From contig NZ_JYNS01000010.1 in the NCBI RefSeq assembly GCF_000934725.1, positions 110,129-174,128 on the forward strand: a stretch of DNA of 64,000 nucleotides. Direction: 5' to 3'. Source of the DNA: Methyloterricola oryzae (GTDB taxonomy: Bacteria > Pseudomonadota > Gammaproteobacteria > Methylococcales > Methylococcaceae). Shown here one piece after another: positions 37,924-47,207 of the stretch. The translations under genes were made by a program, and so were the position numbers. Position 1 is the first letter of the stretch; every line of letters begins with the position of its first letter. Below the pieces are notes generated by a model, which had not been told where the DNA came from, did not search any database, and saw nothing but the letters and a program-made list of their open reading frames with translations.

Positions 37924-39969
37924 TCAGGCGGCAATGCCGTTGTGCCGCAGCAAGGCGTCGATCTCGGGCTCCCGGCCGCGGAAGTCCACGAACAAGTCCA
38001 TGGCCTTGCGACTGCCACCGCGCTCCAGCACCTTCTCCATGAACGCATGGCCGGTTTCCTGATCGAAGATGCCCCTCTCCTCAAACAGCGAGAAGGCGTC
38101 GCTGGACAGTACCTCCGCCCACTTGTAGCTGTAATAGCCCGCGGCATAGCCGCCGGCGAAGATGTGCGAAAAGCTGTGCGGGAAGCGGTTGAACGGCGGC
38201 GGAATCATCACCGCCGTCTGCTTGCGCACTTCGTCGAGAATCGCGTAGACGCGCCCTCCCAGCGCCGGATCGTATTCGCGGTGCAGCCGGAAATCGAACA
38301 GGCTGAATTCCAGTTGCCGCACCATCTGCATGCCGGACTGGAAATTGCGGGCGGCGATCATCTTGCGATAAAGCTCCTCCGGCAGAGATTCACCGGTCTG
38401 GTAGTGGCCGGAAATCAAGGCCAGGGCCTCCCGCTCCCAGCAGAAGTTCTCCATGAACTGGCTGGGCAGTTCCACTGCATCCCACTCAACCCCGTGAATC
38501 CCGGAGACGCCCAGGTAATCGATGCGGGTCAGCATGTGGTGCAGGCCGTGACCGAACTCGTGGAACAGGGTCAGCACCTCGTCGTGTCTCAGCAGCGCCG
38601 GGTCGGAGCCTGCCGGCGGGGTAAAGTTGCAAGTCAGAAAGGCCACCGGCACCTGCACCTGCCCGCCCCGCTTGCGGCGGGTGACGCATTCGTCCATCCA
38701 GGCCCCGCCCCGCTTCTTGGGCCGGGCGTACAAGTCCAGGTAAAACCGGCCGCGTACCTCGTCCAGGCGGTCGCGAATCTCGTAGAAGCGCACATCCGGA
38801 TGCCACACGTCCACGCCTTCCACCTCTCGGATCTGAAGGCCGTAAAGGGTCTCCACCACCTTGAACATGCCCGGCACCACTTGGGTCGCCGGAAAGTAAG
38901 GCTTGATTTCCTCTTCCGAGATGGCGAAGGCATGCTGGCGCAGCTTCTCCGAGTAATAGCCCACATCCCAGGATTGCAGGTCCTCCAGACCATGCTGCTC
39001 GCGCGCGAAGGCCCTGAGATCGTCCAGGTCCTTGCGGGCGAATGGCAGAGAACGCTCCGAAAGGTCGGTGAGGAAATGCGTCACCTCATCCGCCGAGCGC
39101 GCCATCTTGGTTGCCAGGGAGAGTTCGGCGAAATTGGCAAACCCCAGCAACTGCGCTTCCTCGTGGCGCAAGGCGAGGATCTGCTCCATGATCTGGGTGT
39201 TATCCCAGCGCCCGGCATTGGGGCCCTGATCCGATGCGCGCGTGCTGTAGGCCGTGTAGAACTCACGGCGCAGTTCGCGGTCGTCGGCATAGGTCATCAC
39301 GGCAAAATAGGACGGGAACTCCAGGTTGAACACCCAGCCGCTCTTGCCAGCCTGCTCGGCGGTCTGCCGGGCGATGGCCACCGCCGACTCGGGAATTCCC
39401 GCCAGCAGGGCCGGATCCTCGATGTGGCGGCTCCAGCCATTGGTGGCATCGAGCAGGTTGTCCTGGAACTGACTGGTGAGTCGCGACAGTTCCTGGGCGA
39501 TTTCCTTGTAGCGCGCCTTCTGCGCGGGTGGCAAGGCGACGCCGGACAGCTTGAAGTCGCGCAAGGCGTCCTCGATGATCTTCTGCTGCGCCGGATCCAG
39601 CGACGCGAACTCACGGCTCTCGCTCAGACCCCGGTAGGCTTCGAACAAGGCCTCGTTCTGGCCCAATTCGGTGTGGTACTCGCTGAGCTTGGGCAGGCAG
39701 GCGTTATAGGCTTCACGCAGCTCATCGGTGTTCACCACGGAATTCATATGTCCTACCGGCGACCAGGCCTTGTTCAGGCGATCATCCAGGTCCTCCAGTG
39801 GCTGCACCAGGTTTTCCCAGGTGTAGACTTTGCCTGGCGCAAGCAGGGCTTCGATCGCCGAGCGGCTTTCCGCGAGGATCTGATCGATGGCCGGCACCAC
39901 GTGCTGCGGCTGAATCTTGGAAAAAGCGGGAAGTTCCGGGGTCTCCAATAACGGATTGCTCATGGTCAA
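37924..39969 (-). CDS. prlC: Oligopeptidase A (M3 family)
   Basis: A 681-residue cytoplasmic zinc peptidase that degrades short peptides, including cleaved signal peptides. The M3 motif FHEFGHGLHH holds the two histidines and catalytic glutamate, and the third ligand lies in GVEWDAVELPSQFMENF. The N-terminal helical domain (MSNPLLETPELPAFSKIQP) is typical; length equals E. coli PrlC (680). Starting M at 39969 is followed by MSNPLL at 39963, an alternative start. Confidence 0.97.
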   Translation of the reverse strand: MTMSNPLLETPELPAFSKIQPQHVVPAIDQILAESRSAIEALLAPGKVYTWENLVQPLEDLDDRLNKAWSPVGHMNSVVNTDELREAYNACLPKLSEYHTELGQNEALFEAYRGLSESREFASLDPAQQKIIEDALRDFKLSGVALPPAQKARYKEIAQELSRLTSQFQDNLLDATNGWSRHIEDPALLAGIPESAVAIARQTAEQAGKSGWVFNLEFPSYFAVMTYADDRELRREFYTAYSTRASDQGPNAGRWDNTQIMEQILALRHEEAQLLGFANFAELSLATKMARSADEVTHFLTDLSERSLPFARKDLDDLRAFAREQHGLEDLQSWDVGYYSEKLRQHAFAISEEEIKPYFPATQVVPGMFKVVETLYGLQIREVEGVDVWHPDVRFYEIRDRLDEVRGRFYLDLYARPKKRGGAWMDECVTRRKRGGQVQVPVAFLTCNFTPPAGSDPALLRHDEVLTLFHEFGHGLHHMLTRIDYLGVSGIHGVEWDAVELPSQFMENFCWEREALALISGHYQTGESLPEELYRKMIAARNFQSGMQMVRQLEFSLFDFRLHREYDPALGGRVYAILDEVRKQTAVMIPPPFNRFPHSFSHIFAGGYAAGYYSYKWAEVLSSDAFSLFEERGIFDQETGHAFMEKVLERGGSRKAMDLFVDFRGREPEIDALLRHNGIAA

Positions 39970-40012
39970 CGGGATGATGGGTTCAAGGTTAATGGGCCGC
40001 TCAAGGCGCTAT

Positions 40013-40077
40013 CCTGAGAGGCTGTGAAAATATCTACTACGCGTCCCGATTGCTGCGATTTTTCACAGACTCTGAGG
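40013..40077. repeat. 65-bp imperfect palindrome
   Basis: Left arm CCTGAGAGGCTGTGAAAA (40013-40030) and right arm TTTTCACAGACTCTGAGG (40060-40077) are inverted copies with two mismatches, around a 29-base centre. It lies between the prlC start and the HDOD stop. It could be a termination structure for the HDOD gene or a dispersed mini-repeat; a single copy is seen in this window. Confidence 0.6.
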
Positions 40078-40082
40078 GGCGA

Positions 40083-41435
40083 TCAGGTTTCAAAAAACTT
40101 CATGGCCTGGCTGATCTTGTCCTTTGCGTCATGCAACACTTTGAGGGAATGGGCAGGCGAAAGTTCGCCGTTCTGCAGTTTGCCGCAGGCCGGGATTGAA
40201 TTGATGGAGGGCAGTTCCACCATACGCGGGGACCCAATGTAAGAATGCAGGCGCGACAGCACGACGATGTCGCTCAGGCGCAGCCCGTGTCCGCTGTCAT
40301 GGAACCAGTCTTCGGCGCGCTGGGGAATCTCCATCAACTGCGGGGTGAAATCCCAACGATTCAGTACAAACGTACCCACGGGCCCGCGAATCCAGGGCAG
40401 CGCATCGGCCACGTCGATGGGCGACCAGTACTCACGGGGGAAGTTCTCCACGAAATAGAGGAAGGGCACCACACCGATGTCGGCAATCAACCCGGCCAAC
40501 AGGGCCTCTTCCGCATCCATTCCCCGGTTTTCCGAAGCCAGCACGTAGCACAGGCAGGACAGGTAAATGCTCTTCTTCCACTCCTCGTGCAGCAGTTCAT
40601 TGAGGAACGGTTCCTTGCACTGAAATATCTGACGCAAGCTGTAGCTGATCACCAGATTGCGTGTCGCCGCAAGGCCCAGGCGCAGCACCGCGTCGCGCAG
40701 GTTGTGAATCTGGTTGGCGGATAGGTAAAGCGGACTGTTGGCTACGTGCACCAGCTTGGCGGCGATGGCCGGATCGAGCTGCACGATGGCGACCACTTCC
40801 GACACGTCCGCCTGAAGCTCCATGGCTTTGCGCAGTTTGATGGCCACATCCGGCAGAGACGGGATCGTCAGTTCCTCGTCGCGATAGAACTGGCAGAACG
40901 CCTGAAACAGCCGGGTGCCGCGCACGTTGTCGGGGATGGATGGATCCTGCGGGTCCAAAGCCTGCAGCAAGGCGGGATCCCGGTGCGAATGGCGCCACAT
41001 GAGCTTGGGCGAAACTCGCAGCACCTGCACATCGGTTTGCGCGGTCGCGGTGGCGCTGTAACGCTTGCCGCTGCACAATGGGAAACGCGCCTTGGCCGTT
41101 CCGGACTGAACCGCGTAGTTGTTGTTTTCGCCCAGTTCCATCAGCACGGTTCCGTCCAGCAGGTAGAAAATCGATTCGGCCTCCGTATCCCGCGTAAACA
41201 GGATGGTACCGGCCGGAAAAGCCTCGGCCGTGCGATCCATGGCGAAGGTACTGACTTCTTCCTCGCTCAGATTGCGGATCGGGAACAGTTCCCTAAGGAT
41301 ATCCAGGGTGATAGACAGCGAACCACCGCCACCCTTGCGTTGCGCCGGGGCCTGCGCAGGCGTGACTTGGGCTTCGGTGCCCTCACCTACTGCACTCTTG
41401 TCTTTTCCGCCCAGTATGCGAGTCAGCCAACCCAT
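40083..41435 (-). CDS. Cyclic-nucleotide-binding plus HDOD domain signalling protein
   Basis: A 450-residue soluble protein. After a low-complexity linker, residues about 45-165 form a cNMP-binding-like beta-roll (FPAGTILFTRDTEAESIFYL), and residues about 195-395 form an HDOD domain (TIPSLPDVAIKLRKAM, then DPAIAAKLVHVANSPLY and ALLAGLIADIGVVPFL). HDOD proteins resemble HD phosphodiesterases but lack catalytic residues and often act in signalling. The ligand and partner are unknown. Confidence 0.87.
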   Translation of the reverse strand: MGWLTRILGGKDKSAVGEGTEAQVTPAQAPAQRKGGGGSLSITLDILRELFPIRNLSEEEVSTFAMDRTAEAFPAGTILFTRDTEAESIFYLLDGTVLMELGENNNYAVQSGTAKARFPLCSGKRYSATATAQTDVQVLRVSPKLMWRHSHRDPALLQALDPQDPSIPDNVRGTRLFQAFCQFYRDEELTIPSLPDVAIKLRKAMELQADVSEVVAIVQLDPAIAAKLVHVANSPLYLSANQIHNLRDAVLRLGLAATRNLVISYSLRQIFQCKEPFLNELLHEEWKKSIYLSCLCYVLASENRGMDAEEALLAGLIADIGVVPFLYFVENFPREYWSPIDVADALPWIRGPVGTFVLNRWDFTPQLMEIPQRAEDWFHDSGHGLRLSDIVVLSRLHSYIGSPRMVELPSINSIPACGKLQNGELSPAHSLKVLHDAKDKISQAMKFFET

Positions 41436-41706
41436 CTATTGATTTCCATGGTTAGTGCATTTCCACACGTCCGGGAACTCCGGACCCTCAACACAGCGGG
41501 CCGTGCTGCCGGGACCCAAAAGAATGTTCTCCGAGCTCGGCCAAGTGCCGCTTCCTGCCGGCTGGCAACAACGGCCCGGCCACAGGCGTCGCCGTCCATA
41601 ACCCCGCCGCAGCCCCCATGACCGATGGCATGATACCGAGACCGCCCGCGCGCGAAAAGGGGAGCGCGGCGGGCGGGAGCGCCGCCGCTTGAGGGCTAAG
41701 CCGCAT

Positions 41707-42810
41707 TCATCGGATCGCATCAATCCCCTCCACCAGCGACTGACCGAGCTTGACAAAACACGGCTTGACCACCGTCGCCTCGCGCCAAGTCTCACGCACC
41801 TGCACCTGACAGTGCGCGTAGGCGCCGGGCGGCAATCGCGCAAGGGCAATGCCGCGGCCCAGGGTGGGAGAAAATCCGCCGCTGGTGACCGTGCCTTCGC
41901 CCAAGCCTTCGATCCTGACCTTCTGGTGTTGGCGCAGGACTCCGGGACCCTCCAGAACCAGGCCTGCAAAGCGAACCGACTCCCCCTCAAGCCGGCGCTT
42001 GCTTAGCGCGTCGCGGCCGACGAAGTGCCTATCCTCGGGCTGCCAGGCGACGGTCCAGAGCAAGCCGGCATCGAGCGGGGTCAGTGTTTCGTCCATATCC
42101 GTGCCGTAAAGCCGCATTCCGGCCTCCAGCCGCAAGGTGTCACGCGCGCCGAGACCGCAGGGTCGAACGCCCGCGCCTTCGAGGCATTGCCAGAAAACCT
42201 GAACATCGGTGCGCGGCAGCATCACCTCGTAACCGTCTTCCCCGGTGTAACCGGTGCAGGCCACCTGCCAATCCCCGAAACTGACGCTCTCGAAAGAAGC
42301 AAGGCCGGCCGCGTCCCGGCGCAGGGCCGGCGGCAGGCAACTTGCTGCCTTGGCCCGCGCCGCAGGCCCTTGCACCGCGACCATCGCGAGATCGTCCCGC
42401 GGAGCGAGCGTCACCGCGCACCCCTGTGCATGCCAGTGCAACCAGGCGCGGACACGCTCCCGCGTCGCGGCGTTAGAGACCAGCCGATAGCTGTCCGAAT
42501 CGACCCGATAGATGATGGCATCGTCCACGATGCCGGCCCTTTCATTGAGCAGACAGCCATAAGCGGCCTGACCGGGACGCAGACGCCCGACGTCGTTGGC
42601 CAGAACGCGGCCCAGCAGATCCCAGGCGCCTGCGCCGGCCAGGTCGGTCAGGGTCATGTGGGACACGTCGAACATGCCGGCATCCCGCCGCACAGCGTGA
42701 TGTTCCTCGATTTGCGAGCCGAAGTGCAAAGGCAGCTCCCAGCCGCAGAAGGCGGCCATGCGCCCGTGGGCATCCAGGTGCTGCTGATGAAGCGGGGTCT
42801 TATGAAGCAT
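41707..42810 (-). CDS. gcvT: Aminomethyltransferase of the glycine cleavage system
   Basis: GcvT moves the methylene group from aminomethyl-GcvH to tetrahydrofolate. The 367-residue protein carries MFDVSHMTLTDLAG, GIVDDAIIYRV, CTGYTGEDGYEVMLP and LRLEAGMRLYG, all family motifs. The start at 42810 (MLHKTPLHQQHLDAHGRM) fits the family N-terminus; a longer frame to 42882 does not. No gcvH or gcvP is adjacent; 270 bases follow with no gene before the HDOD start. Confidence 0.93.
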   Translation of the reverse strand: MLHKTPLHQQHLDAHGRMAAFCGWELPLHFGSQIEEHHAVRRDAGMFDVSHMTLTDLAGAGAWDLLGRVLANDVGRLRPGQAAYGCLLNERAGIVDDAIIYRVDSDSYRLVSNAATRERVRAWLHWHAQGCAVTLAPRDDLAMVAVQGPAARAKAASCLPPALRRDAAGLASFESVSFGDWQVACTGYTGEDGYEVMLPRTDVQVFWQCLEGAGVRPCGLGARDTLRLEAGMRLYGTDMDETLTPLDAGLLWTVAWQPEDRHFVGRDALSKRRLEGESVRFAGLVLEGPGVLRQHQKVRIEGLGEGTVTSGGFSPTLGRGIALARLPPGAYAHCQVQVRETWREATVVKPCFVKLGQSLVEGIDAIR

Positions 42811-42893
42811 CGGCCAGCCGGGAAAAGCGATAGTGTTTAATGGTAGCACGGCCCGCGGGCGGAACCTGCCTTGGCCAGTCATCCTGCGCGCGT

Positions 42894-42924
42894 AAAAAAG
42901 CCGGCCACATGGGCCGGCTTTTTT
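42894..42924. terminator. Bidirectional terminator after hppA
   Basis: AAAAAAGCCGGCC-ACATG-GGCCGGCTTTTTT is a perfect GC stem with A6 and T6 flanks, so it works as an intrinsic terminator in both directions. It ends the pfp-hppA transcript (minus) 18 bases beyond the hppA stop. Confidence 0.93.
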
Positions 42925-42941
42925 GGCTCAGGCAGCGCCGC

Positions 42942-45077
42942 TCAACTGATCAGCGGCACGATCAGCAACGCTACGATGTTGATGATCTTGATCATGGGAT
43001 TGATGGCGGGACCCGCGGTGTCCTTGTAAGGATCACCGACGGTGTCGCCAGTCACGGCCGCCTTGTGGGCCTCGGACCCTTTGCCGCCGAACTGACCATC
43101 CTCGATGTACTTCTTGGCGTTATCCCAGGCGCCACCGCCGGTGGTCATGGAGATGGCCACGAACAATCCGGTGATAATGGAACCGATCAACACGCCGCCG
43201 AGTGCCTCCTTGCCCAGCAACAGGCCGACGATCAACGGCACCGCGATGGGCAACAGCGAGGGCACGATCATTTCGCGGATGGCCGCCTTGGTGAGCATGT
43301 CCACGGCGCGGGAGTAGTCCGGCTTGGCCTTGTGTTCCATGATTCCCGGGATTTCCCGGAACTGCCGGCGCACCTCGTTGACAATACCGCCCGCGGCGCG
43401 CCCCACGGCTTCCATGGCCAAAGCGCCAAACAAATAAGGCACCAGACCGCCGATGAACAGGCCAATGATGACCATGTGGTTGGACAGGTCGAACAGTACC
43501 TCGCCGCCCAGGTTATGGGTGTAATCGGCGAACAGCACCAGGGCCGCCAGGCCTGCCGATCCGATGGCGTAGCCCTTGGTCACGGCCTTGGTGGTGTTGC
43601 CCACGGCGTCCAGGGGATCGGTGATGTTGCGGATGGCTTCCGGCAGTTCCGCCATCTCGGCGATGCCGCCGGCGTTGTCGGTAATGGGGCCGTAGGCGTC
43701 CAGGGCCACGATCATGCCGGTCATGGACAACATGGCTGTGGCGGCGATCGCGATGCCATAGAGGCCTGCCATGGCATAGGCGCCCCAGATGCTGGCACAG
43801 ACTGCGATCACCGGCAACGCCGTGGCCTTCATGGAAACGCCCAGGCCAGCGATGATGTTGGTGGCATGGCCGGTGGTGGAGGCTTCGGCGATGTGGCGCA
43901 CGGGATTGAACTCGGTAGCCGTGTAATACTCGGTGATGACCACCATCAAGGCAGTGAGCACCAGACCGATCAGGGCCGCGAAGAACAGGCTGTGGCCGGT
44001 CACTTCGACCCCGCCCATGAAGGTGCTGCCGCCGAACATCATCAGGGTGATGGGATAGAAAGCCACTGCGGCCAAGCCACCGGACACGATCACCCCCTTG
44101 TAGAGGGCGCTCATGATTTTCTTGCCGGGGGTGATCTTGACGTAGAAGGTGCCGATGATGGACGTGATAATGGAAATGGCGCCCAGGATCAGCGGGTACA
44201 CCACGGCGCGGTCCGCGCCTTCAGACAGGATGCTTCCCAGCAGCATGGTCGCAACCAAGGTCACGGCATAGGTCTCGAAGAGATCCGCCGCCATGCCGGC
44301 GCAGTCGCCTACATTGTCACCCACGTTGTCCGCGATGACCGCCGGGTTGCGCGGGTCGTCCTCCGGAATGCCGGCCTCGACCTTACCCACCAGGTCAGCG
44401 CCCACGTCGGCACCTTTGGTGAAGATTCCACCGCCGAGACGGGCGAAGATGGAGATCAGCGATCCGCCGAAGGCCAGGCCGACCAGAGCATGCAAGGGGT
44501 CCGAAGCGCCCACGAACTTGAGCACCGCGTAGTAGCCGGCGACCCCCATGAGGCCCAGGCCGACCACCAGCAGGCCGGTGATGGCGCCGCCACGGAAGGC
44601 CACGCCGAAAGCCGCGTCCATGCCGTTACTGGCGGCCTGAGCGGTACGGCAATTGGAGCGCACCGAGATGTTCATGCCGATGAACCCGGTGGCACCGGAG
44701 AGGATGGCGCCCACGGCGAAACCGAAAGCCACAGGCCAACCCAAGGCGAAACCGATGATCAGGAAAAGGCCGACGCCCACGTAGCCGATGGTCTTGTACT
44801 GCCGATTAAGATAGGCGCTGGCTCCCTGCTGGATTGCGGAAGCGATCTCGACCATGCGCGCATTGCCGGGCGGTTGCGCATTGATCCAGGCGATGGATTG
44901 GATGCCATAGACCACGGCGGCCAGCGCCGCGACGAAAGCCAGCGCCGTACCGAAATCCACGAACAGACCGATGAGCACGAATTCGGCCAGGCCGACAAAC
45001 GTGATGTTTCGGGAGCGGCGGTCGCTCAGGACTTGGGCCGCGCATGCACTGGCGCAACCGATCAGGGAGTTCGACAT
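42942..45077 (-). CDS. hppA: Membrane proton-pumping pyrophosphatase, K+-independent type
   Basis: A 711-residue membrane enzyme with about sixteen helices that couples PPi hydrolysis to ion transport. Signatures include [20 protein letters not shown] (start of the PPi site), [13 protein letters not shown] and [14 protein letters not shown]. The motif [11 protein letters not shown] has lysine where K+-dependent enzymes have alanine, indicating a K+-independent proton pump. It lies 60 bases downstream of a PPi-dependent phosphofructokinase, an arrangement known from Methylococcus. It is ended by a strong terminator. Confidence 0.97.
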   Translation of the reverse strand: MSNSLIGCASACAAQVLSDRRSRNITFVGLAEFVLIGLFVDFGTALAFVAALAAVVYGIQSIAWINAQPPGNARMVEIASAIQQGASAYLNRQYKTIGYVGVGLFLIIGFALGWPVAFGFAVGAILSGATGFIGMNISVRSNCRTAQAASNGMDAAFGVAFRGGAITGLLVVGLGLMGVAGYYAVLKFVGASDPLHALVGLAFGGSLISIFARLGGGIFTKGADVGADLVGKVEAGIPEDDPRNPAVIADNVGDNVGDCAGMAADLFETYAVTLVATMLLGSILSEGADRAVVYPLILGAISIITSIIGTFYVKITPGKKIMSALYKGVIVSGGLAAVAFYPITLMMFGGSTFMGGVEVTGHSLFFAALIGLVLTALMVVITEYYTATEFNPVRHIAEASTTGHATNIIAGLGVSMKATALPVIAVCASIWGAYAMAGLYGIAIAATAMLSMTGMIVALDAYGPITDNAGGIAEMAELPEAIRNITDPLDAVGNTTKAVTKGYAIGSAGLAALVLFADYTHNLGGEVLFDLSNHMVIIGLFIGGLVPYLFGALAMEAVGRAAGGIVNEVRRQFREIPGIMEHKAKPDYSRAVDMLTKAAIREMIVPSLLPIAVPLIVGLLLGKEALGGVLIGSIITGLFVAISMTTGGGAWDNAKKYIEDGQFGGKGSEAHKAAVTGDTVGDPYKDTAGPAINPMIKIINIVALLIVPLIS

Positions 45078-45137
45078 GGATGGGCTCCTCGTTAGTTATG
45101 ATTATTGAAGGTCGGTCGTCTTGTTGCGATTTGGGAT

Positions 45138-46400
45138 TCAGACTTTGAAGTCCTGGGCCAACTTCTTCTCCACGCCCTGGTTCTTAAGCGTCACGTAATC
45201 CGGCAGGCCATCCCTGTAGGGCGGATAATCCTCACCCTCGATGAGGGGCTGCAGATAGGCGCGGCAGGCTGGTGTAATACCAAACCCGTCCTCGCTGATG
45301 AACTCGCGCGGCATCTTCTTCTCCACATTGGCCACGTCCTCGAGATTAGCGAAGCCGATCTTCCATTGATAGGGTTCGGCAGCGACCCGCACGATGGTCG
45401 GCATCACCGAATTCATGCCATCCAGAGCCAGGTCCAGGGCTGCTTTTCCCAGGGCATAGGCATGCTCCACATCGGTCTTGGAAGCGATGTGGCGCGCCGC
45501 GCGCTGCAAGTAGTCCGCCACCGCCCAGTGGTACTTGAACCCCAGGGAGTCCTTGATCAGCCGTGCGATGACGGGAGCAGCGCCGCCGAGCTGGGAGTGG
45601 CCGAAGGCGTCCTTGGTGCCGGAATCGGCCAGGAACTTCCCGTCCGCGCCCTTGACACCTTCGGATACCACCACCGAGCAATAGCCATAGGCCTTGACCT
45701 TGGCGGCCACGGTCGCCAGAAATCGCTCCGGATCAAAAGTGACCTCGGGAAACAGGATCACCAATGGGATATCGTGCCCCGCATCGGCCGCCAGCCCGCC
45801 GGCAGCGGCGATCCAGCCGGCATGGCGGCCCATGACCTCGATCACGAAGATGTTGGTGGACGACGCGCACATGGAACGCACGTCGAAGCTGGCTTCGCGA
45901 GTGGAAATGGCGATGTACTTGGCCACCGACCCGAAGCCGGGACAGCAGTCGGTAATGGGCAGGTCGTTGTCGACGGTCTTGGGGATGTGGATGGCCTGGA
46001 TCGGGTAGCCCAACCTGTCGGCCAACTGCGACACCTTCAGGCAGGTGTCGGCGGAATCGCCGCCGCCGTTATAAAAGAAGTAGCCGATGTCATGGGCCTT
46101 GAACACATCGATGAGGCGCTCGTACTGGGCCTGGTTTTCGTCCAGGCCCTTCAGCTTGTAGCGGCAGGAACCAAACGCGCCGGACGGCGTGTAGCGCAGG
46201 GCGGCTATGGCCTCAGGGCTCTCCGCTCCGGTGTCGATCAGATCCTCGGTGAGCGCGCCTATGATGCCATTGCGCCCGGCCAGTAAGGTGCCAATGCGGT
46301 CCGGGGCTTGCCGGGCCGCTTCAATCAATCCGCAGGCCGAGGCATTGATGACGGCGGTGACGCCGCCAGACTGGGCATAAAACGCGTTCCTTTTGCTCAT
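45138..46400 (-). CDS. pfp: Pyrophosphate-dependent 6-phosphofructokinase
   Basis: This enzyme phosphorylates fructose 6-phosphate (and in methanotrophs related sugar phosphates) with PPi instead of ATP, reversibly. The 420-residue protein has FYNGGGDSADT at the phosphate-donor site, the PKTVDNDLP motif with the lysine typical of PPi users, and EVMGRHAGWIA. The start at 46400 gives MSKRNAFYAQSGG, a typical N-terminus. With hppA downstream it forms a PPi-recycling unit. Confidence 0.95.
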   Translation of the reverse strand: MSKRNAFYAQSGGVTAVINASACGLIEAARQAPDRIGTLLAGRNGIIGALTEDLIDTGAESPEAIAALRYTPSGAFGSCRYKLKGLDENQAQYERLIDVFKAHDIGYFFYNGGGDSADTCLKVSQLADRLGYPIQAIHIPKTVDNDLPITDCCPGFGSVAKYIAISTREASFDVRSMCASSTNIFVIEVMGRHAGWIAAAGGLAADAGHDIPLVILFPEVTFDPERFLATVAAKVKAYGYCSVVVSEGVKGADGKFLADSGTKDAFGHSQLGGAAPVIARLIKDSLGFKYHWAVADYLQRAARHIASKTDVEHAYALGKAALDLALDGMNSVMPTIVRVAAEPYQWKIGFANLEDVANVEKKMPREFISEDGFGITPACRAYLQPLIEGEDYPPYRDGLPDYVTLKNQGVEKKLAQDFKV

Positions 46401-46613
46401 CGCCACGCTGAAGCTCAATTTTTGGAAGGCTAACATTAGAACAAATGGCATGCCAGCACAAGCAATGACGCATGCCGCCAGCGCCTTGCCGGTTGAAGCT
46501 TCGGCTATCGGCTTCTAACCTTACAGATGTTCAAGGACGAACGAGACTTCCGGCGACAGCCCGCAAGAGGAACCCCAACGGCGGCCGGCCTCCCCGAGCA
46601 ACAGGAAACGCCC

Positions 46614-46946
46614 ATGGCAGAACGCAGGCAACACCCCCGAAAGAAGGTCACCCAACCTGTCGCCGTGATGGACCATGACCGCGAAGTTCTGCTGGGTTAT
46701 TTGGTGGACATCAGCCTCAGCGGTTTCATGCTGCTGTGCTCGACGCCTCTGGAAATCAACCGCGTGTTTCAACTGGGACTGGAACTCCCGCCCGCCTGCG
46801 GCGGCCAGTCGGTCCGGCTGGGAGCCGAGAGCCTCTGGCGAGAGAACAGCAACGATCCCGGCAAATACTGGGCCGGCTTCCAGATCATAGATATATCCCC
46901 GGAGAACCTGGAACGCATCAAGCGTCTCATGGACGATTACCTTTAA
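46614..46946 (+). CDS. PilZ-domain protein
   Basis: A 110-residue single PilZ domain, which typically binds cyclic di-GMP. The RxxxR part is ERRQHPRKKV at the N-terminus and the second motif is DISLSGFML (DxSxxG). The start at 46614 has an AGGAAA site and puts the arginine motif near the N-terminus; an upstream ATG at 46527 would add 29 residues. It is transcribed alone, divergent from pfp. Confidence 0.88.
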   Translation: MAERRQHPRKKVTQPVAVMDHDREVLLGYLVDISLSGFMLLCSTPLEINRVFQLGLELPPACGGQSVRLGAESLWRENSNDPGKYWAGFQIIDISPENLERIKRLMDDYL

Positions 46947-47207
46947 GAGTCGCGACCGGCTCGCGGCGCAGTCACATGCCGACGGGCATGAATCTGCCTT
47001 CGCGAGCCGCGGAGACCTGCGCAACTGACGCCTCAACACGACACTCGCGGGCCGCGAGGCGACCCACACGAGGCACAGATGACAATGACTCCGCATCGTG
47101 CCCGCGACGCAAAGCCGCATAGCCCGTGACGAACGACTCTCCGTCTTGACTGCGGGCACGTTGATTGCTGATATGGTGCGAAACGCAAGCCATACGCAGC
47201 ATCGCCC

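Noticed and set aside
37903..39951. 682-codon open frame opposite prlC
   Set aside because: Antisense shadow of a complete M3 peptidase.
42840..45095. 751-codon open frame opposite hppA
   Set aside because: Asp/His/Gly-rich low-complexity translation without motifs; the opposite strand is a certain pyrophosphatase.
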